Origin: Adiantum capillus-veneris
Taxonomy: Eukaryota > Streptophyta > Polypodiopsida > Polypodiales > Pteridaceae
DNA: 64,000 bases
Direction of reading: 5' to 3'
Assembly (NCBI GenBank): GCA_014529385.2
Contig: CM043956.1
Coordinates: forward strand, 65,784,620 to 65,848,619
Positions 34,382 through 45,900 of this stretch are shown here, one piece after another. The notes beneath the pieces are model-generated. The model did not search any database. It saw only the letters and a program-made list of their open reading frames with translations, and had not been told where the DNA came from. The position numbers were made by a program, and so were the translations under genes. How positions within the stretch are numbered: the stretch's first letter is position 1; the number at the start of each line of letters is the position of its first letter.

Positions 34382-35154
34382 CCGAAGTTACCCCTCTTTT
34401 TGTATTGCACACCCTTATCTTTGTAATGATTTGACTTTCCAATGACAATATGATCAACAGTTGTGTCTACTGTGTCTATTATCTTTGTAATGAAATGACT
34501 TTGTAATTTCAAGTTCTGTATGTAATTGCAGTCAATTTCAGTAAATTTGTGCTTTTTAAGTACCCTTGAGGGTAGATAAACCTATAAGGTGCATCTAAAT
34601 GAATGATACAAAACCAATCCATTGCAATAAATTTGTGCTTTGTAGGTATCCTAGGGGGTAGATTAGCCTACTAGGGGCAAAAAAAAGCTTGGCCACAAGG
34701 GCGCGCAAATGGCCCATCCAAAACTGATATATGGGCCATTTGCGCTCCCTTGTGGCTAGGCTTTTTTTTGCCCCTTGTAGGCTTATCTCCCCCTAGGATA
34801 CCTACAAAGCACAAATTTACTAAAACCTATTGGTTTTGCATCATTATTTTACATGGATCCTTGTGAACACCCTTTTTTGGCCATTTCAAGCTTTGAATTC
34901 CCTATAGGATATAAAAATAAATAACATATTGTGAAACCAAGTGTCTATGCAACAGTAATTTGGATTTTCAAATGTCCAATGTAATTGGACTTTTTGGTGC
35001 AAGGGTGTACTAAGTATAGCTGAAGCAGGTGATAGTGTGATGGAAACTTCATCTCATAATTGATTTCACCTTTTCTAGTGTCCTTGAGTGTGAACATATG
35101 CTGGAATTGCCATAAAAAGGGTGCATCTAAATGAGTGATGCAAAACCAATCCAT
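34382..35154. other. Non-coding, with foldback elements
   Basis: No gene was recognised. The stretch lies between the H3-like gene and the end of gene B. It contains one foldback element (34630-34818) and the left arm of a larger inverted repeat (34497-34589 against 35305-35397). Confidence 0.7.
34630..34818. mobile_element. Foldback MITE-like element, copy 1
   Basis: Two arms of about 87 bp (34630-34717 and 34732-34818) are near-perfect reverse complements around a ~15-base loop. Each arm begins AAATTTGTGCTTTGTAGGTA and ends in AAATGGCCCA. Two related copies lie at 35162-35350 and 36626-36814. Confidence 0.88.
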
Positions 35155-35161
35155 TGAAATC

Positions 35162-35350
35162 AATTTGTGCTTTGTAGGTATCCTAGGGGGTAGATTAGCC
35201 TAATAGGGGTAAAAAAAAGCCTGGTCACAAGGGCGTGCAAATGGCCTATCCAAAACTGATCGATGGGCCATTTGCGCGCCCTTGTGGCCAGGCTTTTTTT
35301 TGGCCCTTATAGGCTTATATACCCCCAAGGGTACTTAAAAAGCACAAATT
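35162..35350. mobile_element. Foldback MITE-like element, copy 2
   Basis: Same structure as the element at 34630-34818. The arms begin AATTTGTGCTTTGTAGG on the left and AATTTGTGCTTTTTAAG when read inward from the right. The same unit recurs at 36626-36814 through the 1,464-bp duplication. Confidence 0.88.
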
Positions 35351-35574
35351 TACTGAAATTGACTACAATTACATACAGAACTTGAAATTACAAAGTCACC
35401 AATCAAAAAACAATTCATATCAACAATTGAAACAATTTTGAAGATTGACAAATCACATTCAAAAGAATTTGCAATATAGAGAGACAATTTCAAATATTTT
35501 TTATTCCTTCCAAAACGGTGATTTTACATCATGTATCTGAGGAGTTCATAATTTTTTTGACCATTTCTTGGCGC

Positions 35575-36606
35575 TGTCAGGAGTTTTTTGGAGCAAGGGA
35601 TTGCGCATATGTACATACACATGCATGGTGCATCAAATAAAGAATTGCCCATTTTCCTTAGCCAGGTGGTTACGTGGGGCCCACATGTGTACAGGTAGGA
35701 CAGCATGTACATAGTTCATCGATTTTCATCGTTACCAGTACCAGTATGTTTTTTCTACAATAATGAGGAGTTTATAGCGCGTAAAACTTCTCGAGGAAGC
35801 TATCCGCGGGCCGACGACATGAGGTCAGCAGGTGCGTCAGATGGCATCTAGTGGCGTCAGGAGGGCGAACGAGGTCAATATTTGCACGCGGATGAGGACG
35901 AACACAACGTGGGTGTTTCCTTGTGATAATTATGCAGAAAGTTCATCATTAGGACCACTTTTTTGGGGCCACTTCACGTGGTGGCGAGATGCATTATTGG
36001 AAAAAAGCTGAGTGCCAGGTGTGCGAATGATGCAAAAAGGTGACAACTATGCACTGCGAGGTCAGTTTTTGGCCTGTTCGGGGTCCGTTTGAGGTCATCT
36101 AAAAGGCCAAGGATGCCCAACTAATAAAGCTAAGTGTGGGAACTGAAAAAACTAAGAGAAGACCAGAAAAAACGTGGAGAAGAGAAGAGGAACAGCCGCA
36201 GGTGTGTTTTTGCTCATTTTGGAGCCTGTTTTGGCCGTAAACTGCTCATCCGAGGTCGGATTTGAGCACTTTGACATTGTAGACTGGGGTTTTGGGCCGT
36301 TCCGGACGCGATGGCGCTGTCCATTTTGCCAAATTCCTCACTCTTTTCCTGCTGTTTTTCTGTGTAAGTTTCTCCTATGAGCGAAGTTTCTGCTCCAGTT
36401 TGTGATTGTATCTGGCTTATTTTACCCATATTGTGTGAGCTGTTTGCCCCATTGGTGTTGGCCCAAGCTCATTTGTATCTAAACATCAGAAATTCTCCTC
36501 TTTTGAGCTGAGTTTTTGGGTGTGTGTGTGTGTGTGTGTGTTTGTGTGGAGTGGGCAAGTGGATAGTCTCTCTCCTCTCACTCCAGAGGTGTGTTCCCTG
36601 TCTCGG
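35575..36606 (+). repeat. Partial extra LTR of Tat-like element 1
   Basis: Starts TGTCAGGAG after GCGC, as the true 5' LTR at 37039 does, but stops at ...CTGTCTCGG about 110 bp short of the LTR end. At seven sites compared by eye it agrees with the 3' LTR (44626) against the 5' LTR (37039). Confidence 0.85.
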
Positions 36607-36625
36607 CGCTGTCAGGAGTGAAATC

Positions 36626-36814
36626 AATTTGTGCTTTGTAGGTATCCTAGGGGGTAGATTAGCCTAATAGGGGTAAAAAAAAGCCTGGTCACAAGGGCGT
36701 GCAAATGGCCTATCCAAAACTGATCGATGGGCCATTTGCGCGCCCTTGTGGCCAGGCTTTTTTTTGGCCCTTATAGGCTTATATACCCCCAAGGGTACTT
36801 AAAAAGCACAAATT
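36626..36814. mobile_element. Foldback MITE-like element, copy 3
   Basis: Copy of the element at 35162-35350, produced by the 1,464-bp tandem duplication. Confidence 0.88.
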
Positions 36815-36992
36815 TACTGAAATTGACTACAATTACATACAGAACTTGAAATTACAAAGTCACCAATCAAAAAACAATTCATATCAACAATTGAAACAAT
36901 TTTGAAGATTGACAAATCACATTCAAAAGAATTTGCAATATAGAGAGACAATTTCAAATATTTTTTATTCCTTCCAAAACGGTGATTTTACA

Positions 36993-39900
36993 TCATGTAT
37001 CTGAGGAGTTCATAATTGTTTTGACCATTTCCTGGCGCTGTCAGGAGTTTTTTGGAGCAAGGGATTGCGCATATGTACATACACATGCATGGTGCATCAA
37101 ATAAAGAATTGCCCATTTTCCTTAGCCAGGTGGTTACGTGGGGCCCACATGTGTACAGGTAGGACAACATGTACATAGTTCATCGATTTTCATCGTTACC
37201 AGTACCAGTATGTTTTTTCTACAATAATGAGGAGTTTATAGTGCGTAAAACTTCTCGAGGAAGCTATCCGCGGGCCGACGACATGAAGTCAGCAGGTGCG
37301 TCAGATGGCATCTAGTGGCGTCAGGAGGGCGAACGAGGTCAATATTTGCACGCGGATGAGGACGAACACAACGTGGGTGTTTCCTTGTGATAATTATGCA
37401 GAAAGTTCATCATTAGGACCACTTTTTTGGGGCCACTTCACGTGGTGGCGAGATGCATTATTGGAAAAAAGCTGAGTGCCAGGTGTGCGAATGATGCAAA
37501 AAGGTGACAACTATGCACTGCGAGGTCAGTTTTTGGCCTGTTCGGGGTCCGTTTGAGGTCATCTGAAAGGCCAAGGGTGCCCAACTAATAAAGCTAAGTG
37601 TGGGAACTGAAAAAACTGAGAGAAGACCAGAAAAAACGTGGAGAAGAGAAGAGGAACAGCCGCAGGTGTGTTTTTGCTCATTTTGGAGCCTGTTTTGGCC
37701 GTAAACTGCTCATCCGAGGTCGGATTTGAGCACTTTGACATTGTAGACTGGGGTTTTGGGCCGTTCCGGACGCGATGGCGCTGTCCATTTTGCCAAATTC
37801 CTCACTCTTTTCCTGCTGTTTTTCTGTGTAAGTTTCTCCTATGAGCGAAGTTTCTGCTCCAGTTTGTGATTGTATCTGGCTTATTTTACCCATATTGTGT
37901 GAGCTGTTTGCCCCATTGGGTTGGCCCAAGCTCATTTGTATCTAAACATCAGAAATTCTCCTCTTTTGAGCTGAGTTTTTGGGTGTGTGTGTGTGTGTGT
38001 GTGTTTGTGTGGAGTGGGCAAGTGGATAGTCTCTCTCCTCTCACTCCAGAGGTGTGTTCCCTGTCTCGGCCAGGTGTGTTGTGTAAGCCGAGTGGTGCCC
38101 CATAGTGTGTGTGTGTATCTTCCCAAGAGTGTGTGTCGGGTCGTTATAGAGGCGCTGTGTGTGTTTTCATCCCGCTCACATTCTTTTGGCGCCCCCACGG
38201 AGGATCTTCTTCGAGTACCTTCAGCTTCGAGCTTCGAGCTTCGAGCTTCGGGATTACAGGTTGCAGGTTGCAGATTACAGGTTACAGGTTACAGGTTACA
38301 GGAACAGGGACAGGGACAGGTACAGGTGATTCACACAGGTACAGGTAGCTGGAGTACAGTGATGTCACTTGCAGTTGTTGTGGGAATGCATCACTTGGCG
38401 CCTATTTGAGCGCATTGTCTGTTGGATTGTACGTTACTTGTGGAAACTGCCATTGTACGCCTTTGTGGAGCCATATATGGTTTTATTTGGCAGTCCCAGC
38501 CATTTCTGAGACTTGGTCTGGAAGATACTCATTTCTGAGACTTGACTATACGCGATTTGCATTAGCTTTCGTGTGAGGGTCGATAGCGTGAGGTTTTTAT
38601 TGAGCTGGGGGATTCTCAAATGTGGAGATCCTTTCGGTGATACAGGTAGCTGGAGCACCCTTTTCGTGACCTCGCCATAGGCTATGTACTAGTGAGTCCT
38701 ACTTGATGCTCGGGTTCTATTGTTGACAGTTTATGCATACATAGACAGTCTATATTTTGGGTTCCTACTGCTCTACTTCTGGGGAAACTCTGTCGAAATT
38801 TTCCCAAGTTATGATGGCTGGTTTTTTGGTATTTTGAGCCATTTATGCTGTTATGCTGTTGAAATTTTGGCAAAATCAGAGGTTGAGTCAGGTGTGCCTT
38901 CTTGGGAGCTTCATGGTTGGCTTTAATGGATGATCAAAATGGCCCTCAGTTCACTCCTTTTTATTTAACGCAAAGAATTCAGATTAATGTTCATGTGTCC
39001 AGGAAGATCTTTTTCCAGCAGCGCATAGTCTTTATGTTTGGGCCAAGAAGATTGAGAGAGATCCTGGAATGTCCTTTGCCTGTTGTCATTTCGATGATCA
39101 ACTATGAAAACTCATTTGATGTGCATGTGTTTGTCCTTATCTAAAGTTGAGCTCCATTGAAGTTTCTAGGGATTGGGAAGTGAAAAGTTTTGGGTTCTTG
39201 CACGTGTGTTCGAAGGGGTTCTCAAAGCATCATAATTTGGGTAGCCATGGCTTTCTCTTATCCCGAGTTTCATGGAAGAAGTGATGAAGATGTGGAAGAA
39301 TTTTTGGAAAAGATGGAGGTTGCCTGCATTAGCAACCAGATTCATGACCCTACGCAAATGTTACGCCTTCTCCAAATTTGTTTGAAGAGTGATGCACGAG
39401 CTTGGTCCAAAGCATTTGAAGAGGAGTTGCGTATGGCTGATCCACCTATAAGATTGAGTTGGGACAATCTAAGGCATGGATTGGAAGTGGAGTTTGTGAA
39501 GATAGAAGACCCTGACAAAGTGTGGCAAGAAGTACAGGCTTTCGTGCAAAAGGAAGGTGAGCCAGTAGATGCGTACATACGTAAGTTTTCATTGGCATGG
39601 GAGCGAATGTGCAAGGCTTTAGCACCACAGGTACCCCCGCCTGACATGATGAAGAAGGACAGGTTCTTGGCTGGTCTTTGGGAGAATATACGTTGGAGAG
39701 TGGAGCTAAAGAAGCCTAGGATATATGAAGATGCACTAGAGGTAGCAAGGAACAAAGAGTGGAAGATGAGGAAAATGAGCCAGTTAGGGGTGGAGTCTTT
39801 GCCAATGAGGTCTGAATTTCAGCCTATAGAGTCTTTACAAGGGCGCATGTCAGGGGTTCATCATGAACCAGTGGTTCCTGTTACTACTCAGGTTATGCCA

Positions 39901-42900
39901 GCAGTGGTCACTACAGCAGTGCAAGATGATGGCCTAAGGCAAGACATGAGGCAAGTGGTTGATCTGATGAAGAATCTCAGCCTAAACATGCTAGGTCAAG
40001 TGGGAAATAATCGAGGTCGAGGGCGGTTTGCAAATCAGCAAGGAGGTGAAGAAAGGCCTAGGAATGGTGTTGGACAAAGTAATAGTAGGTTTTGGAGGCA
40101 AACGCCCACATGTTATAATTGTGGAGAGTTGGGTCACATCAGCCCGCAATGTGATAAGCCACCAAGGATGGGGGGAGACATGTATCCATTGCCAAGACAG
40201 GTGCTAACTAGATCAAATGATTATGGCATCGAAATTAAGGGAGACGAAGGAACCAGTGGACTGACCCAGGAGGAAAAGGGAAAGACAAAAGTGCTAAGTG
40301 TAGTCACCTTGGAGAAGGCATCAAAGCTAGAGGATACATTAGTGATGCCTATTGGGAAGAGGACCACAGAGGATAAGGAAGGAAGAAGTGCCCCAGGTCC
40401 TAGTAAGAAGAAAGGAAAGAGCCATGAAGGTGAGGATGTCAAGGCCAAGAGGAAAAGGAGAGCTCGTCGAAAGTTTCATGTTTCAGATTTTCCACTAGGG
40501 GATGGGCAATTAAGCTATGACTTGAAGGAGGATCTGACGAGCAGGAAGGCAGATGTTACTTTTGGGCAGCTCATAGAAATGGTTCCTAAACTAAAGCGAC
40601 AGTGGAAGAGGATGGTTAACCCAATGGAGAAAGAGCCAGAGAGAGGTTCAGTGAAGGTGTTGGCAATGGACGAGCTACCAGACATTTGTCCAATAGTAGA
40701 TGTGTGGCATAAAAGGAAAAATTTGGGACAAGGTTATGTGGATGGCGGAGCCCAAATATGCGTCATAACACACTCATGCGTTGAGAAGATGGGTCTCCCA
40801 GTGGCTGGGGTGTCAGGTTTTCGGATCAGATTGGCAAACCATCAAAAAGTAAAATGCTTGGGTGTTGTAAAGAGCTTAGAAGTGGAGGCATATGATGCAA
40901 AGGCAGTGGTTGATTTTCATGTGATGCCAGCAGGGTTGGGAGCATATCCTATTATACTGGGCAGACCATGGTTACGTGCAGTGGGAGCTGTTCAAGATTG
41001 GCGACATGGTACGATTAGCCTCTATGGAAAGACAGGTACCAAGAAGCTTTATAATATGGACACAAGGAAACGATTAGAGGAGCTTTATGAAGATGAGGAT
41101 GAGTCTAGTGATGAAGACTCTTCCACGGTGACAGATGAGGACAGTGATAGCACTACCAGCAGTGATGAGGATGTTGATGTTGCATTTCTTTTGATGGATA
41201 AAGAAATCCAGGAGTGTGGTTTAGTCGCATTTGCGAATGAAGTTGAAGATGAAAGTGAAGGACCTTATGAAGTGATTGAAGGGCTGATGCAAACCAAGGT
41301 TGAGTTGTCAAAAAAGCAGGAATTAATGACGCAAATGATTAGTGGAGACCTCTCAGCTATGGAGAAGGATATATTTTTGCATATGCTGGCTAGTTTTCCT
41401 GATTTGTTCATTACTTCATATGAAGAGATCAGAGGGTTCAAGGGCGAAGAGATGCATATAGAGCTGAAAGAAGGTTCTAAGCCAGTGCGGCAAAGGCTAA
41501 GAAGGATGGGTCAAGAGCAAATGGAAGCCTTGCGGGAAGAGGTGGACAAGTTATTGAAGGCAGGGTTCATAGTCCCTGTGGAGACCACAGAATGGGTGAG
41601 TCCAGTAGTAGTCAGTCCAAAGAAGGATGGGAAGTGGAGGATTTGTGTAGATTTTAAGCCCTTAAACGCAGCCACAAAGAAGAACCCATATCCTCTTCCA
41701 TTCATCGATCAGATCTTGGATTCAGTGGCAGGTTATGAGAGGTACAGTGTGTGTGATGGTTTTTCAGGCTATTTTCAATTGAAGATTGCTCTTAAAGACC
41801 GCACAAAAACAACATTTATTACGCCATGGGGCTGCTATTGCTACACATGGTTGCCGTTTGGGTTGTCAAATGGACCATCTTTCTATCAAGAAAGAGCAAA
41901 TTGGGTGTTGGAACCATTCATTGGTAGTTGTGTTAAGGCTTTTATGGACGACTTCTGTGTCTATAGCAGTAGGGCTGAGCATCATGAGAGGCTGCAGATG
42001 GTATTGGCTCGATATGATGAATGTGGAGGACAATTAAATCCCAAGAAATGTCATCTAGCACAGCCAAGGGTGAAGTTATTGGGCCATATGGTGTCAGAAA
42101 ATGGCATTGAGGCTGATCCAGACAAGGTTAAGTCTATTATTCTTCTTCCATCACTACGAGTACAAAGCAATTGGCAACCTTCATACACAAAGTGAAGTAC
42201 ATGGCACGGTTTATTCCATTGTCTTCGCAGATTCTTTATCCATTACAACAAGTGGCAAAGCATGATCCATTGCAATGGCATGACAAGTGTGAAGAAGTGT
42301 TTCAAGAGGTGAAAGAGGTGTTACGGGGGCTGTCAGCCATGCAGGCTCTTGATTGGGAGAAGGTTTTTTATGTAAATACATCAGTAGGGGATGATGCCAT
42401 TGGAGCCATGCTATTGCAAAAGGGGAAGGGCAGTCATTATATGAGGCCAGTGTATTGTGCAAGCTGAGTGAAGTTGGTAGCGGAGAGAAAGTTATCGGAA
42501 GTAGAGCTAGTGATGGCTAGTGTAATATTTGCTTGTCGACGATTTCGTCATTACTTGCTACCACGGCCTTTTGTTTTCTTGACGAGTTATGCCTTTTTGC
42601 CACAGTTAATTAATGGTATTAACATGTCAAATGTGGTGAAGAAATGGGTAATTGAGCTGCAAGAGTTTGAGTTCTCTTTTCTAGTGGAAGATAGTACAAG
42701 GGCTACCCTAGCTGATTTGTTGACCTACAAGGAGAATCCCCTTATTGTTAAGGAAGAGGTGGTGAGAAAGGTAGTTGAAGAAGTGCCACAGATCAGCAAT
42801 GCACATGTGTTGTTCTTTGATGGTTCATACAGAAAGAGCCATGATGCAGCTTCAGGGGGTATAGCACTTTATGATCCAGAGGGGAAGCTAGTATGCAAGA

Positions 42901-45900
42901 GAGGGTTCAAATTGGATGCGCACAGTAACAATGAGGCTGAATATGCTACATTGGAAGCCGGATTACACATTTGTTTGAAGCATGGGGTTCGAAGGTTGAG
43001 CATAAAAGGTGATGCCTTGTTAGTGGTGAAGCAAGTGTTGGGTGTGTGGAAGAGCAAGAACACCTCATTGAAGGAAATGTGCTTCAGAATTAAAGGCCTG
43101 TTAAAAAAGTTTGAAGCATGGAGTATCAGACACATTGAACGTGCTCTAAATGGAGAGGCACATGAAGCAGCTCAAGGCATGATTGGGGAGCTATTTGTGT
43201 TGAGGACCACTTTACCTCTTTATCATGGCCGGGAAAGTTTGGCTCAAGAAGAGGAGTTTTTGCTAACAGGAATCATTCCAAAGGAGATTCAGAAGTCTAA
43301 GAAGTATGGCTTTGTGCGTAGAGCATACAGGTACAAATTGATTGGTGATGTCTTATACATGAAAGGGGCTGATCTCGTGTTGAGACGTGTACCTTGGCGG
43401 GAGGAGCTTTACAGAGTGTTGGAAGAGAATCACGAAGGCGCATGTGGTGGCCATTTTGCTCTAAAGATCACCTTGCATAAGATTTTGCAAGAGGGGTATG
43501 TATGGCCTAGTTTGCACAAGGATGTTCACCATTGGTGTAGGTCTTGCAATAGGTGTCAAGCATTTGGGAAGAGAGTGTTGAAGCCAGAGCTACGAAAAAC
43601 CATTATGGCGTTTGATGTGTTTGAAAAGTGGGGGATTGATGCAATAGGCCCGTTACCTATCACAAGCAGGGGCAAAAGCTATATCTTGACGGCAGTGGAC
43701 TATCTCTCTAGATGGGCAGAGGCTATAGCAGTAAAACAGATCACTGCAAAGGATGTGGAAAAATTTGTGTATGATGAAATATGTTGCAAGTTTGGGGTGC
43801 CACTGGAGTTACTTTCAGATAAGGGGCCTGGCTTTAGAGCTAAACTGCTAGATTTTTTATGTGTAAAGATGAAGATTAGGCACCAGCATACCACTCCTTA
43901 TTACCCGCAGTGTAATGGCTTGAATGAAAGGTTCAATGGTGAGTTGGTACAAATTCTTTCTAAAGTGACAGAGCACCAAGGAAAGAATTGGGATTTGGAA
44001 TTGCCTAGTGCATTATGGGCTTACCGTACTTCGGTGAAGACAGGTACAGGGTTTACTCCATTTCATTTGGTGTATGGAAAGGAAGCACTATTGCCTGTGG
44101 AGGTAGAGTTGCCTGCGGTCAAGATGTTAGAGAAGTTGCTTGGGCCGCCTAGTGATGCATTCAAAGAGAGGCTCTTGCAGTTACAAGAGGTCCAGTTGGA
44201 TAGGATGAGCGCATTGGAGCATTATGGGCAGATGCAGGATAAGGCTTTGGCAAAGATAAATGAAAAGGTCAAAAGTAAGGGTATCAAGAAACATGACTTG
44301 GTTTTGCGCTACAACAGTAAGCTGGACAGCACCTTCCAAAAGAAGTTTCAAATTAAGTGGGAAGGCCCTTTCAAGGTAGTAGAGTGTTTTCCAAATGGCA
44401 CATATCAGCTGGCTAACCTGGATGGTGTTCTACATAAGTCAAGGGTAAATGGGTTGCGTCTTAAGTTGTATCATGCCAGGTTGATGATGGTGGAGCAAGA
44501 TGAGTTTTCTGAAGAGCGAGTGATGTCTGTGAGGGATGAGGAGACCTGTGATGCGGCGAGTCTCATATCTCTCTTTGCTGCTGCTGATCATGAATGATCT
44601 AGCAGGCTAGGGGGTGGGCAAATTATGTCAGGAGTTTTTTGGAGCAAGGGATTGCACATATGTACATACACATGCATGGTGCATCAAATAAAGAATTGCC
44701 CATTTTCCTTAGCCAGGTGGTTACGTGGGGCCCACATGTGTACAGGTAGGACAGCATGTACATAGTTCATCGATTTTCATCGTTACCAGTACCAGTATGT
44801 TTTTTCTACAATAATGAGGAGTTTATAGCGCGTAAAACTTCTCGAGGAAGCTATCCGCGGGCCGACGACATGAGGTCAGCAGGTGCGTCAGATGGCATCT
44901 AGTGGCGTCAGGAGGGCGAACGAGGTCAATATTTGCACGCGGATGAGGACGAACACAACGTGGGTGTTTCCTTGTGATAATTATGCAGAAAGTTCATCAT
45001 TAGGACCACTTTTTTGGGGCCACTTCACGTGGTGGCGAGATGCATTATTGGAAAAAAGCTGAGTGCCAGGTGTGCGAATGATGCAAAAAGGTGACAACTA
45101 TGCACTGCGAGGTCAGTTTTTGGCCTGTTCGGGGTCCGTTTGAGGTCATCTAAAAGGCCAAGGATGCCCAACTAATAAAGCTAAGTGTGGGAACTGAAAA
45201 AACTAAGAGAAGACCAGAAAAAACGTGGAGAAGAGAAGAGGAACAGCCGCAGGTGTGTTTTTGCTCATTTTGGAGCCTGTTTTGGCCGTAAACTGCTCAT
45301 CCGAGGTCGGATTTGAGCACTTTGACATTGTAGACTGGGGTTTTGGGCCGTTCCGGACGCGATGGCGCTGTCCATTTTGCCAAATTCCTCACTCTTTTCC
45401 TGCTGTTTTTCTGTGTAAGTTTCTCCTATGAGCGAAGTTTCTGCTCCAGTTTGTGATTGTATCTGGCTTATTTTACCCATATTGTGTGAGCTGTTTGCCC
45501 CATTGGTGTTGGCCCAAGCTCATTTGTATCTAAACATCAGAAATTCTCCTCTTTTGAGCTGAGTTTTTGGGTGTGTGTGTGTGTGTGTGTTTGTGTGGAG
45601 TGGGCAAGTGGATAGTCTCTCTCCTCTCACTCCAGAGGTGTGTTCCTGTCTCGGCCAGGTGTGTTGTGTAAGCCGAGTGGTGCCCCATAGTGTGTGTGTG
45701 TATCTTCCCAAGAGTGTGTGTCGGGTCGTTATAGAGGCGCTGTGTGTGTTTTCATCCCGCTCACAGCGCCTATTTTGCGCGTAAGGCAAATCCCTAGTCA
45801 AGAGGGACTGCGCTATGGCCTTTGGGTTAGTTGAGCCAATGGAAGCATGTATCCCTATCTGGGCAAGCACTTTACCACGAAAGCTAGTGCCAAACGCTGT

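Larger units (their letters stand above)
35155..36618. repeat. 1,464-bp tandem duplication, first unit
   Basis: This unit repeats from 36619 onward at an offset of exactly 1,464 bp. It contains foldback copy 2 (35162-35350), the last codons of gene B plus downstream DNA, the GCGC target, and an LTR piece 35575-36606 that lacks its 3' end. The junction 36607-36618 is a 12-base copy of the target/LTR start (CGCTGTCAGGAG). Confidence 0.9.
37039..45765 (+). mobile_element. Tat-like Ty3/gypsy retrotransposon, element 1 (complete)
   Basis: LTRs are 37039-38180 (1,142 bp) and 44626-45765 (1,140 bp), both TGTCAGGAG...CTCACA and differing at few sites. The target duplication is GCGC (37035-37038 and 45766-45769). 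A primer-binding-site-like TGGCGCCCCCAC starts at 38187, and a polypurine-rich stretch precedes the 3' LTR. The coding order is gag, protease, RT, RNase H, second (archaeal-type) RNase H, integrase. The second RNase H places it in or near the Tat group. It sits in the last exon of gene B in the opposite orientation. It carries a one-base frameshift near 42168 and a TGA at 42465, both shared with element 2. Confidence 0.93.

Noticed and set aside
36174-36380. A 68-codon frame (MEKRRGTAAGVFLL) occurring at 36174, 37638, 45225 and in altered form at 48463 and 56391
   Set aside because: It recurs only because it lies inside the LTRs. The older copies change its end and length, so it is not a conserved gene.
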